Shown here piece by piece: positions 33,581-45,733 of a DNA stretch of 64,000 bases. The stretch is from Sodiomyces alkalinus F11 (Eukaryota; Ascomycota; Sordariomycetes; Glomerellales; Plectosphaerellaceae). Location of the stretch: positions 1,042,236-1,106,235 of the forward strand of contig NW_021167081.1 of the NCBI RefSeq assembly GCF_003711515.1. Direction: 5' to 3'. Under the pieces are notes generated by a model that saw only the letters and a program-made list of their open reading frames with translations, ran no database searches and was not told the DNA's origin. Each line of letters starts with the position of its first letter. Position 1 is the stretch's first letter. The position numbers and the translations under genes are program-made.

Positions 33581-36500
33581 ATGGATGTCGAACCGTCGTC
33601 GGTTGCCTCGAACTCTGTTGGCTCAGGGGGCCCGCCAAACCAACGGAAAGAGAGGGGTGCCATCGCAGCCCAGGTAAGGCACAACCATCCCCTTTCAGCT
33701 GCCTGCAAAAACAACCAACATAAAAAGAAAAGAAGAAGAGGAAGGAAGAGGGGGGTCCTTCTTTTAAGCCAAAAAAAAGGGGGGAAAAGGCAAAAGAGGA
33801 AGAAAGAAAAAAAAAAGAAGAAGAAGAAGAAAGAAGAAACAGCCCAGTAGAGGATTATGATGGTGCAGTATTGTATGGTGGTGGAATGTATTAGCGAGCA
33901 CCATCGCCGGTGCAGCCCGGGTTTCACCTCACTGCATATCGTCCAGTGATTGAAGGTGAATATCGTGACTAACAGGGTTTTGCTCTAGGCTTGCGAAACT
34001 TGCCGCAGCAGGAAGCAAAAATGCGACGAACAACGCCCAAAATGTGGAACATGCCAGAGGTTCAAGCTTGACTGTCGATATCGGGAACCGCAGCCCACCA
34101 AGTAGGTTAAGGCACTCCCGGGTACTGACTGCTATGAACAATATCTCTCGTCGTATAGCTCCTTTGTATGTGCACTGACTTTTCGACTCTAGGAAAGACA
34201 AGACGTTAGTGGAGATCCTCGACCGCCTAAGACTCATAGAGGGGAAAGTCGACTCCCTGGGCCGCCATGGGATACCCGTTTACGAGAGCTCTCAACCCAT
34301 CCGTCCGGATGCGCGACCATCGACAGTTGTGACGGGAAGCAGCGGTGATTCGGTCCCGACGACGTCCTCAATCCTGACACCCTCTACACACCAGTCAGGC
34401 AGGGCCAGCCCAACACGCCGACCTAGCCCATACAGGTACGTCTCAGCGGTGCACAAGTTGATGGCGTGGCCTGTAGTGCATCAGATGCTCGACTCGGCCC
34501 GACCCGAAATTCCCAACCTCCACGGGGTCATATCGGACAAGGACCCTCCATCAGGCATACTCGAGCAGCATATGAGCCGACGGAAGCTTCCCACTGAAGG
34601 ACTAGAATCGATGACCATGGATGAGCGCGCGCTTCTGGGATTGCACCTTGATGCGCACCAGGCGACGAGCAATTTCCAACTGGCCGACTTGGACTGGGCA
34701 ACAATGCAGAACCTTACCAAGGTCTATTTCGATACTTTCAATTTCATGTATCCAATTATGGACCGACAGAGTTTCACCAACGATGCGCTGACAAAGGTCT
34801 TCAACGACGGTTTCGACGATGGCGTCGAGTCGACCTTGGTATGCCTGGTTTTCGCCTTGGGAGAGGTCGCTATCGCCGACACGCAAGGAATTCCCATAAC
34901 CAGTTACAAGGGTCGTCCGGGAGGTGTGAAGGGAGGCACCGTGGAAAGACCCCCCGGATTGGCATTTTTCAACGAAGGCCGAAAGCGAATGGGTTTCTCG
35001 GTAACGGACTGTACCTTGGAGAACGTCCAAATCCACGCTCTGGCAGGGTAAGTCATACTATCAAAGAAACTGGGCGGAATGACTTCTTCAGAGTTAGGCT
35101 TGAAACTAACCATACCACCAATTCTTTCGTGTCGATAGGTTGTACCTCGGGAGCTGTTCACGGCATCTTGTGAGTTGACAGACAGACTCCCGCACACAAG
35201 ATTCTTCCCCCCGAAAGTTTGACTAATCGCCTGACCAGGAACTCTGGCGCATGACGATATCCGCATCGATGGCCTACCATGCTCTAATTACTAGGTACGG
35301 ACATCAGCGCAGAACGCGGGCCAAAGGGACAAATGAGGGGGAATGAAGAAAGAGAGCTGACAAAGATGCAAATAGCAACCCTGGGGAGTTGGCGTCGCCC
35401 CGTGCTGATCTCATCCGACGACTATTCTGGCACTGTTCGATCATGGAAACGTAAGGAAGACTGCCTTTCCTTGGGGCCAGCCCATAACTTGTGAAAAGAG
35501 GAAGATGAGGTTGACACAAGTCGCAGGTGTCTGAACTTGGAGTTGGAACTTCCTCTGACAGGACTAGAAAAGTTAGAGGAGACGGTCGGCCTTCCCGACT
35601 TCAGCGGACCTTTCTGCGAAGAGGATTACCTGGGGAACCAGCAGTCACGGTTCCAGGAGCATTTTGCCTCGCAAATCGTACTCCGGCGGTTATGCGTCGG
35701 TTTCCACAATACGCTGCAGAATGGTGAGTTGTCCTTGTTTCAAGTTTTCCTTCTGTCCACTTGGGAGACGGCACAGCCGCTCCATCTATATATGGATTCC
35801 TCCTTTCTTGTTTTGCCTTGGGTTTGCAACGTCCGCTTGCCCTGCAGCAGGAGCAAAGCGCCCGGTGCCGTCGCCCGGTGCCTAGGGTATGACGTAGTAC
35901 GTCAGGAACGAACCCTGGCCCGGGGGGAAACCCACGTGAAGGACCCTGACTTCTTCATCCTGAATCGAACAGATGTACTTCCGTTACAGGGCGAGTACAC
36001 CACCTACGTACCTTACACGACGCCATTCATCTTTCCGTTTTTATCCTTCTCCCTCCCAGAAGAAAAAGCTCTACCTTTCCCTTCAGGTCCCTCTTGCCCT
36101 CCTCCCTGGTCCATGGTCCAACCAGGTAGCGCCTGGTCTGTCCTATCACCTCACAAAACTCGCATCAGTGTGAACAGCGTTCCCCACACTTTGTGCCATA
36201 CCATTCGTTCACTGCCCCTTCAGCGATCTACAGTAATTACCGTATCCGTACCTGTCCGTACAGTACCTAAGGTACGTACGGTACCTACGTACGGTACAGC
36301 TGTCCGGTTACAGCACATCTTGTGTGTACTCCGTACGTACAGTGACTAACCCCAGTTTAAATTGGCCCCACTTAACAGCCATCGGTCCCACCACAACCGT
36401 GAATATCACGTCGTTGCCGTCACCCGAACAGACGTCCGAACCGGTTTCCCGATCCTCCTCCGTTCTGGTGACGGTGAAACAGTTGGCTCACCAACTCGAG

Positions 36501-37109
36501 CAATGGAGGGGAATGCTCCCTGAGTACCTCCGCTGGGATGACACACGGGCTACGGCCTTCTCCGCTCCCGTGCCCGATCTATTCAGCCCGGCTCCGGGCA
36601 TGTACCCACCTCCGCCCATACACGACATGTTCACCCCCGATCTCTCCCGCCCCCCGGTCCCGCATCCATACGCCACCGACATCCAAGTTGCCCTGCTGCG
36701 CACGCGGTACTACTACACCAAGTACCTGATTTACCGCCCTTTCGTGTACAAAGCTCTCCACCACGCCAACATGATAGATACCGAAGACGCGAAGGGTGTT
36801 GCCGAGTGCTTCAAGGCCTGCTTGAAGTGGCCCATCATCATGTCGCCCACCTGTTACCGCAAACGCCTCATCCCTTGTCTCTTCTTCTGGATTCATAATC
36901 TACTAGGCGTCCTGATTCTGCTCCACCTGTCGCAACGAGTCCCTATCCTCTCCAACATCCGCTCCCAGTTCTGTGACGAGTCTTTCGACCTGGACGCTAC
37001 TCAGACCGTCAATCTCTGCATCGACTGGATCCGCGACCTGAAGAGCGTGGACCCCGCCGCTGAATGGAGCTGGAACGTTCTTCGGAGCTTATATCACCTC
37101 GATGATTGA
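33581..37109 (+). CDS. Zn2Cys6 fungal-specific transcription factor
   Basis: This is a nuclear DNA-binding regulator whose targets are unknown. Eight exons join in frame to 716 aa: 33581-33673, 33989-34101, 34193-35047, 35139-35169, 35239-35294, 35376-35450, 35527-35723 and 36379-37109. All introns are GT-AG with good donors (GTAAGG, GTAGGT, GTAAGT, GTGAGT and others). The binuclear cluster is C33-x2-C36-x6-C43-x6-C50-x2-C53-x6-C60, followed by a short linker and a heptad-like segment (LVEILDRLRLIEGKVDSLG). The middle homology region of the Fungal_trans type covers about residues 190-500. The last intron is 655 nt, far longer than the others, and carries a cluster of TACGTAC palindromes, so a missed small exon there is possible. 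Exon 4 is only 31 nt. Confidence 0.85.
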
Positions 37110-38955
37110 GACACCGACCAGACCGTATATATGGACCTCATATGAGGATCCCAACATTGTAAGAAGCGGCCTGTATGCAGATTATCACACTTGACCTGCC
37201 TTGACGGGGGGAAAAACATGGCGCGGAGCAAATTCAGCATGCTCGGATATATAAAAGGGTATAGAAGAGGCGCGGACTTTCTTTTCTTTGGCGTCTTTTG
37301 ATCAAAATGCAGGAGTCCACGGTCTTGTCATGGATGACTATACGAACGGCATACGCTCTATCCGATCGGGATTAAACTTGGATTGATAGCCCGGTTGCAG
37401 GGCCAAGCGTTCCTCGGCCCGAGACAAGGCCCCTGGTAACGACTCAAACAAACACGAAAAACAGGCCGAGGGCTCCTAGGAACAGTCCACAAGGAAGAAG
37501 AAGTGGTCGAGTCATTTGCAGCAGACAATTGTGCCACGGCCGCTACCTCGCCTGCAAGCTTCTCTCCTTGAACATTTGTGGCAAGCCTACCCCATCAGAT
37601 GATGATGAGTCCAGGGGAGGAGGTTGGGTTGCAACATGGCATCCACGTTGTTCCGTATATGTATATGTATACGGCCCTCCGGTGTATTGGGACGGTGTAT
37701 CTGGCCAACCTTCCCAGGCCTCGGGCGTCAGCTATGACTCCATGGCCTGACAAAGTGCCGGTCGAGTAACGTTTACCCGGATGCCAAACAAGCGGGCGGC
37801 CACTTTGGTAAAGGGGTGGCAGAAGAGGAAGAAAGAGGGAATTACTTGCATCTGAACATGAAAGATTATATCGTGGAACGAGGATCGTAGCTATGGGTCG
37901 ATATTCATCCCTAGTCATGCCATGGACGACTTGCGCTGTGGTGGTACTAGAGGACGGTCTCTTGGGTGTCGTCAGATACATGCATCTCAAAAGTCTACAT
38001 ACATCACCCTTGGTGTAGATGGATATAAATAGACGGTGGTGTTACGAAAAGTCCCCTAGGACCCCCAATGCCCCAGATCAGTTGCCAATAGCTCCAGCCA
38101 GGAAGGTATGTGCGGTATCTAGTGCTGGTGCTAGTCAGCTAGATGGAGTGCTGACGTTGGCAAGGAACCACGTACATTGGAGTTTGATGTTTGATCAATG
38201 CCACTAATAATGATCTTCGGAGGGCTGAAGATGGACCGATTCTTGGCTCCTCGGCTGTCTCCTCTAAACAAGACGGATATGGACATGTACGAAGCAGTTA
38301 CTTGCTTCGTACGTCGTACAAAACTGGAGGATCTTTGAGCCCATGACATTGAGAGCATGTTGGTGCTTGCGGTCCTTGGCTTCACATCAGTTCTCCCCCT
38401 AGGCGAACAATCGACCTTGGTCTCGGCCGGGCATAGACCAAACTTTAGGAGAATCATATATTACACCACATTGGGCTCGGTTACTCTCATGCCATGCGTC
38501 AAAAATTACCGATGGACCGGTGAACCAGTGGGGTCCAAGCTAGGTATGTCATCAACTGCTTCTGGATGATTATTACTCCGCCAATGTATGCCGCCCTGTC
38601 CGAGAGCCGGAAAGCCTCGATGGGTTCATGTTTGGACTGGAGTCTCGAGCAGGGCCACAAGTGTCGCCCCATCTGCACAAGACCTTGCCATGGATAAGAG
38701 GGGCATCGACGTTGAAGCCGGGGAAAGCAACGCCGAGTCCGGTGGGTCCCCGTTCGTCACGTCGCCGAGCAGGCAGAATGTGCGTCCCGAGGTCAACGTG
38801 GGAGGTAACTGGCGATGCGGCAAGCGATTTTACTCATGCAGCGCCAACGGTGGCCCCAAGCTTAGAGTTAGTGGGACGAGGACGACGATGGCGACATGCG
38901 TAACATCTCTATAGAGGAGCATGCATGGAGCCATGCCGTATATGACGCGTCTTTG

Positions 38956-38988
<33 letters not shown>

Positions 38989-39195
38989 CTTCCTTTCTTC
39001 TTTTTCCCCCTTACCTCAACCTTTTTTTACTCTCGTCGACCTCTTACTCGCCGCAGGAAAAGCTAACTAAACAATCACACAGGCACCGTTTTCCGTGTTG
39101 AGCACCGGCTAAGGTATCTTTCAAGACTGGCGACATAGGGAACGAGTGATGCAATAAGACCAAGATAAAGTGTAAGCTTTTCAACTCACTCAACA
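37110..39195. other. gene-poor intergenic region
   Basis: About 2.1 kb lies between the 3' ends of the transcription factor and the broken minus-strand gene. It includes a T-rich tract (38966-38990). Short frames have no recognisable protein content. Confidence 0.45.
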
Positions 39196-40209
39196 TCATG
39201 AATCCGCGCCTGTGCCCGGTAAGATATCAGGAACAAGTTCAGGATCGGCACGCCACTTTTCCGTCAGTTCGTCGAGACCCCCGGGCTTGCAAGGTTCCAA
39301 CACGTGCAGCCTGTGCAACCTCTCCTTCTCGTTGAAGGCTTCGTCTTCCACTCGCTTCATTCCCTGGAGTGTCTGTAGATATTAAGCCATTTTCTTTTTC
39401 CGTCAGTGGTCAAAACTGAAACAGTCAAGGGTGAAAGAGATGGAAAAATGAAACGTAGGCAAGGCTGGGGTGGTTAATTTACCTGACCATGATGGATAAA
39501 TAGCCCCGAAGGTACGATTTTCAGGTTCCAAAGGTCTTGGACGTAGGTGCTCAGCACGAATGGCGCATGGTATGCCGGGCAGTTGCGATAGTGGTTGAGA
39601 TCGTCGGGCCTCTCCCGCTCAAAATCAGACGGAATCCAGTCCCCCTTGGCAGGGAGCTCTGCCAAGCCAGATAAGGTGCGAATGGCATCTAAGCGGTCGA
39701 AGAAGTAGTACCACACATCATTTAGCCATATTCGAGGGTCACGGGGGGGTCTCGAAGGTCTCAAAGCTCGTCCTCATTCAGGTAGTTGGCAGCAATGGCT
39801 TCGAAGAAGAAGCGCCGCCACCTATCCCTGCTGAGGCTTTTATTTGGATACGGCAGGCGCTCGACCAGGGAGATGGCGTCGGGGCTCATGTTGAATTCTT
39901 CGGAGAGGCGCACCCTGTCGATGTCGGGGTGTCTCCTGGTGTCTTCGGGGGAAAGGTGACATCCAATGGCTCTATGGAAAGAAGCTTCAGAAAGATGCGA
40001 TAGATTTGATGAATCAGAGAGACTATCTCGTCCTCGTTGTAATCCTCGTAGGGGTTCTCGGGAGTCGTGATGAGGCAAGCGCCTGGGGGGTATGGGCCAT
40101 GAGGCGGACACACGGACATGTCCTCCTCGAGGGGGCCGGCTTCGGCTCTGGTAGTTCCGAGCTGTTCAAGAAGCATGGCGTCAATCTCTTCCATGGTGGT
40201 CGAGTCCAT
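39196..40209 (-). pseudogene. fungal-specific conserved protein gene with two frameshifts
   Basis: Three frames on the minus strand continue one another. The first runs from the ATG at 40209 (MDSTTMEEIDAMLLEQLG) through PYEDYNEDEIVSLIHQIYRI to about 39930. The second (DIDRVRLSEEFNMSPDAISL ... NYLNEDEL) runs to about 39765. The third (PSRPPRDPRIWLNDVWYYFF ...) runs to a normal intron (donor GTAAAT at 39482, acceptor CTACAG) and a last exon 39372-39196. No GT-AG intron can explain either junction. Each would be repaired by one extra base, next to a G4 run at 39926-39929 and an A3 run at 39763-39765 (plus strand). The layout resembles an uncharacterised ascomycete family of about 270-300 aa that I know only by its PYEEYN...I...LPYP pattern. 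It is either a recent pseudogene or the result of sequencing errors. Confidence 0.7.
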
Positions 40210-42014
40210 AGTCGCTGGCCTGAGTCCTGACTTGGTTGACTCGTTACTCTCTGGGCACGGGGTTAGCGGAATGAGAGCGGTGAGTAGGTATGTACGATAT
40301 GATCTTGGTGCTACCAACGTAGTATAACTGGTAGTATCTCGGCAGAAGGGTAAAAGGGCTAAGAAAGAACCATTAAGAGGCCTCATTGCATATGGGGTCA
40401 TTTGGACGAACTTGCTGAGGGTGAAGAACGGTTGACGCGGTGGTCGTCGTACGAGGTATGCACGTGTGTTGTATCTTGTTTCACTCTTACGGCAAAGAAG
40501 TCTTCAAGTCTCGCGTAATTGATATATGGTTATGATTATTCTCTACATCCACTTTTACGAGACTGCGTCGACAATGCGTCGATTTCATGTGGGTGATCTG
40601 GGGTTGGGGTTTTTTTTTTTTTTTTTTTTCGTATGGCGATACCAAGAACCTCGTCCCACACACGCCCCTTCCCCACGTTCCCTTTCAAAGTCCACATCAA
40701 ACATGCCCATGCCTATGCCAATACCCATGCTTGTGCTCAGTCCATGTCCATGTCATGTCTCCATGCTACACCATAAACCACCCCACCTTTGTCTGAGAGG
40801 AGCGGGAGTTGAGGAGTAAGAAACCAGTCAGCCAACACAAACAACCGGGGACATTAACTGCACTTGCACACACGAGACTCTGCACACACACACACACCAG
40901 TTAGGTATGTCAGTTTCGTCTCGGCCCTCCCCACTCAGTGTGTCGCCCTCCCGAGCACTTCTTTTCTCCCTGGCATCTGCCGGCCGTGTGCAACCCCCAC
41001 CCCTCTCACCCATCACTTTAGTCCCCGCTCTCTTTTCCATCACACCCCTCATCGGCAGGGTGGTGTCCTAATACAGTAGGAATTAGGGAGGACGAAGGTC
41101 TTGGGTCTTGGGTTTGACGGCAGCCCGCATCGTCAAGGCTGCGGTTGGGTTGGGGGTCAAAGATCCCTTCGGTCTGCCTTTTTTTCTCCCCTCCCAGACA
41201 TACATACCCACCCCTTAATCCTGCGTACAACGTACACACCCTCCATACTAGGTATTCTATCATGTCGAAGCATCCAGTGTCCCGTCGCCTGAAGGGGAAA
41301 TCTGAGAGTCATTCTCCGGTCCACTGTTGCAGGGCACCCTGTCCGTGAGATGAACGTGGGAGCCGTCCCAGACCACGTCTAACTATCCTTTTTCCCTTCC
41401 CATCTTTCCTGATTCGTTTCTTCCCCTCTTCTATCCCGCCTTGCTGTCCGGGCTTCGTCACATCTCTCAGAACGACATGGGCAGACAGGGTTTTAATGCT
41501 GGCCAAATACGTTCTGAATCATGGTCTGTCCTTCGGACAATGTTTCTTTCAGACCCCTCTACCCACTCACTCTATATAGACTATTCTCTACTCCGAGCAT
41601 TTGGCATCCATCGAACCATTCCCGCCCTCGTCTCGTCCAGCCTCATCATTGTACGATAGCGTCGACTCTTGTCCCGAGAAATACCGCCATATCACAGGTT
41701 ACGGATCAGTCCTAAGACACCCATACAAGCCGAGTACGTTGGTGGTCCACGAGGTGCATATGCATAATCTCTTGACCCCCATCATCGAAACCCCGTCACA
41801 TCTTATCAGATAACCCGTCCTGCCACCAGTCTCAGCATCCTACCTTGGGCATACCACGCTTCGTTCTCCATTCTCCAGTCTCCAATACCGACCACTATAT
41901 CTCCTTCTCTCGTCGCTTGGGGTGTACATACGTGCCCTATCTCCAAACTCCCTTCGAAGTTGACCCTGTTTTATCCGGTCACTCTCGCCCATCTGGGGAA
42001 CGAATCACCACAAC
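40210..42014. other. gene-poor intergenic region
   Basis: This holds a T-run at 40612-40629, a CA microsatellite at about 40880-40899 and pyrimidine-rich sequence leading to the small ORF at 42015. No other gene is supported. Confidence 0.45.
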
Positions 42015-42179
42015 ATGTGCGACTTCACCAAAAACTACTACGTCTACACTTCGTGCGTCGACCCCGGTGCACACTTCTTCAGGACCTCCACCGATGGTAG
42101 CCAGAAAAGCTCCTGTGTGAAGGGACCCCACGAGCGCTATATCGTTGTTCCCGGCGATTGTCCGCTGTGCGGTGGCTAA
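42015..42179 (+). CDS. small cysteine-rich conserved-looking protein, 54 aa
   Basis: This uninterrupted ORF runs from ATG at 42015 to TAA at 42177-42179, with a good CACAACATG start context. It begins MCDFTKNYYVYTSC and ends GPHERYIVVPGDCPLCGG. Cysteines are at 2, 14, 34, 49 and 52. The final CPLC resembles half of a zinc ribbon, with Cys14/Cys34 or His20/His39 as possible partners. There is no signal peptide or membrane segment, so the product is probably intracellular. I recall short fungal proteins with the same MC[DT]..., C.xGPHE, PG.CPLC layout, all without known function. It is the only clearly protein-like ORF in about 6.5 kb of gene-poor DNA. Chance occurrence cannot be excluded without homologues. 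Confidence 0.7.
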   Translation: MCDFTKNYYVYTSCVDPGAHFFRTSTDGSQKSSCVKGPHERYIVVPGDCPLCGG

Positions 42180-45100
42180 GACGAGGTCCGAGGTCGTCTT
42201 AGCCTTCGGCACTTGAAATAGGCACCGACCAAAGGTGTTCCAAGGCGTTGCGGCACAAACAACGGCGGGACCAACTTGCCGTCACCTCGACCGACGGCGG
42301 GATTTACACTCGGCGCGATGACCTGATTTGCTGCTCGCGGGCTGGCCATCGGCAAAGCTGACTTTGCTCAACTCAACGACTCGAATTACGATTTTATGAT
42401 AACGACAACTTGGCTCCGAGTCGTTCCAGAATTGCAGGTCACGGGACTTGGGGCCATCATCTGTCATTCGGGGGAGACATGTTAGAACAGGAGGGATACG
42501 CCCCTCGGTCGGTTGAGCCATCTCTCGCACGGGCTCTTAGGGCTCGCCTCCGTTCCATGAAGGATGAGTGACGGAGTGATGGATCCCTATTTGGTATACA
42601 CGACGATGCCATACGCCGCAAGCCACAAACCCGGTCCCGGGCAGCACTGCAGGCAAACTGCCAAGCTTGTGTACTTTGAGGCACTGTTGACAGGATGTCC
42701 GAGGGAATCCACACGGCGCTGGGATGAGAAAAAGGTTTGGGAAGGTTTATTCGTGCTAGAGACTTGGGTTTGCCTCGGGTTCGGAATTTGGGACTTTCTG
42801 GTTTCTGGATAGCAAACCATACAATTGAAGGTCACTCTTCTGGCAAGGCCGCGGGACCATGCAGCAGAGTAAGCATCGATTTTACTCTTCAGACGATGGC
42901 GTCACGGGTCACGTACAACTGATAGTAAGCCAGGTTTCCAACTCCCCGTCCCTTTGCACACAGGTCAGACGCCCGCCGCGTTGTATTGGAGGGAAATAGG
43001 TACTTCGTATCTAGTGTGGTAGGGTTCAGGGTGGTGTCCAACACGGCGCTTGGTGTTTGATGATCTTTCTTCGGTCATCATCCAATCCTCAGTCGTTCCA
43101 TTCACAGGTCGTCTGTCACGTTGGACCCCACGGCCCGATGCGAGAACGTGCGAAGGTGGTCTTTGTTGGAGAGTGTGTGGATATATAGCCGAAGTCCAAT
43201 ATAGGTAGTAGCGAAGCCTATATGTGTTGAGTGATATAGGGTAGCTATGCACAGTAAGTCCAGCCATCCGTCCGTCCGGTCCCGACCTCGTTGACAGGTT
43301 GCATTTCCCCGTATTCATGCCGCCCACCCTTAGGGCAGACAACGTTTCCTTTTGTAGCCGGGCTGATAGAGTTGGCGTCTAGGGACGGTGGTAGAAATGG
43401 TGGAGAAAGAAGTGAGAGCCGAAACAAAAGATCAGTCATGACATTTGGTCGTGCCTCGGAAATTTTTGGTTCCTTCTCTTCCTTCTCCTTGTTTTTTTTT
43501 CCATGTTAACTTGCGTGTGTATTACCTTGTCGGTGCAGTATTGGTACATATGTGCGATCGCGATACAGTGCCGGCATGAGGGTATAGGCGAAGGATGGTA
43601 TACCGGACTGTCAGAGCGTCGGACGGCATAAGCTCCAAGCTCGGACACGAGACGAAAACACCTGGTGGTCGGTCGTTGCCAAACCAAAAGTGGCTAGCAA
43701 TGCAACCGAAAAGTCATGCGGGGAGATACTGTAGCATAATCCATGGCGATAACATTCGCAACAACAGCCATTATAATAAGAAAGGTGTGCCGAGCCGTAT
43801 GGGGCCGCATACCCAACAATGCGGTCCCTGGGTGGCAAGCAGGAGGTGGATAAAATGCAACCCAAGTCAGGGCTCCAGTTATGAGAGATGAGACGGTCTC
43901 GAGCGTACTGTGTGCTCATACGGAGAAGTACTTCGTAGTTGATCTTGCATCGTGTTGGTCATCGTCATCCCATGTGTTAGGCGGCATCGCTGAATGGAAA
44001 TCGGGTGGCTGTGAACTTGTGAACCGAGGGCTGGCACTGTGCATAACCGACGGGCAGATGCATCCTACGCGGGAGCGACTTCGGATCATGCAAACAAGGG
44101 GGGGGGGGGCTTGGGTTTGCTGCAGATGTCACCGACCGGCCGGCATGGGGGCGGATGTCGGTTACCTATGTCCAATTATCGCTGGCGCCTGTAGGTCTTA
44201 GCAGAAGTAAGAAAACAAGCAAAAGAGACAGCGTCTAATTGGTATATCGACGCTGAAAGTCCGATTTACAGATGAGGAGATGGACACCCGTTGTCCATGC
44301 TCATTGACGGTGTCTTCCTGACCCGGTATCGGCACTGCCCATCCCCTGATCGACGGCCTGCCCTGAGGGCCGATATGATCGCCTCCTGGTTCAGGGTTGT
44401 AGTGGAAACAGACGGCATTGACCTTGTGCGCACAAGCAACGGAGACGTGGCTGCCCGAGCTGAGGTACCAGACGCCGCCAAGCGGACCGGCATTATTGTA
44501 CCCTTTCTGTCCTAGCTTATAAGGGCAAAGCGCCAAAACCACTTCAAGTGGGGAGCTCCTAGGTAAGGAATGTGTAATTACCTTACCTACCTACCTAGCC
44601 ATGTACATCGTAATCACTTTGTACGTTCGTGATAAGTTGGTGGCGACCCCTACACAATCCAGCTACTAATCTCAGGACAGGACAGAGTGACGACTCGTGG
44701 CCAATACAAAGACGAGGGAGGGCGTGTTGATATGGAGTTGAAATATAGTAGAGTCCATTTCTGGGGGGCCGGCGCATGTCTCGAAGAGGAGGCTCTAGCG
44801 TTGCCGTTCGGGGTTCGGTGTAACGCGGGCCGCTATGGTGGGTGGATAAGAATCTCGGTGTATTTTTAAAGTTGAGTACTTTGATACTTTTGAAAACCTA
44901 TCTATACCTTAGGTTAATTTCGCCTGGATCACTACCTTCTGGTTCCACCGTATCAGTTTCACAAAAAAATCGAATGAATTAACCCTTGGGGTAAGTATAC
45001 CGAAACTTCCCCACAAGAACCGGCCTTATCCCGCCAGACATTGTTGCACTTTCTTGCCGGGATAGCAGGGTTCCTCGCGGGGAGAGGAAACCGGAAGAGC

Positions 45101-45614
45101 ATCATCCATCATGCCGCTTAGTGAGCCGGTGGCTGCCAGGGTGTCGAATGTGAAGCAAGGATACTACACGTACATTAGTCCTCTCCTCCAGGCGAAGTAC
45201 AGGGACTTGACAAGTTCGAAACGCTTCATGATTGTTCGTGCTTTTTCTCGGCTTGTAATTAGCTGTACTCCTTTTATGGTGATTCGCTTTGTCATCCGAG
45301 CTCAACGCCATCGTGCCGGATCCGATTCGCACACCCGATCTCCGGTCCGGGGTTCCATCGTCCCCCGAACTTAGAAAGCAATCAGCATTGTCGCGATCCA
45401 GAAGCGATGGGCCGTTTTCGGGGCAGATTTCCTCCATCTTATACATATTTCTATTTACCTCCTATACCGGGTCTAACTAGTACCACGTAGTATTACTGGT
45501 AGCCGCCTACCTACTCGAACTCTTCGGCTTCTAAAAGGGACCCTGGAAGGGTTATCCTCTTTCTTCAGCCAACGATGACAGACGTTATAAGCATCTCTCT
45601 CACCATAACCAGAC
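42180..45614. other. gene-poor intergenic region of 3.4 kb
   Basis: No gene is supported. A G-run lies at about 44099-44110. An imperfect palindrome of TAGGTAAGG / CCTTACCTA type is at about 44559-44596. Short frames on both strands have no protein-like features. Confidence 0.45.
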
Positions 45615-45733
45615 ACATACGACCATACCCACTGGAAAACTCGGGATCCCGTCCGCTCTCCCTTAGATAAGCCAGTGAGGGCCGGATTAGTAGTTGGGTG
45701 GGTAACCACCAGCGAATACCCGGTGTTGTATGT
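45615..45733 (+). rRNA. 5S ribosomal RNA
   Basis: The sequence starts ACATACGACCATACCCACTG and ends GTTGTATGTT, so the two ends pair in helix I. The internal Pol III promoter region (TAGTAGTTGGGTGGGT...ACCACCAGCGAAT) is nearly identical to the 5S rRNA I know from Neurospora and other Sordariomycetes. The length is about 119 nt and a T-run (45732-45738) provides termination. Two bases differ from the form I remember: GTAACC instead of GTGACC, and AATACCC instead of AATCCCC. As usual in Pezizomycotina, the gene is single and lies outside the rDNA. Confidence 0.95.

Noticed and set aside
43595..44542. several frames of about 100 codons on both strands
   Set aside because: The composition is that of random sequence and no homologous motif is recognised.
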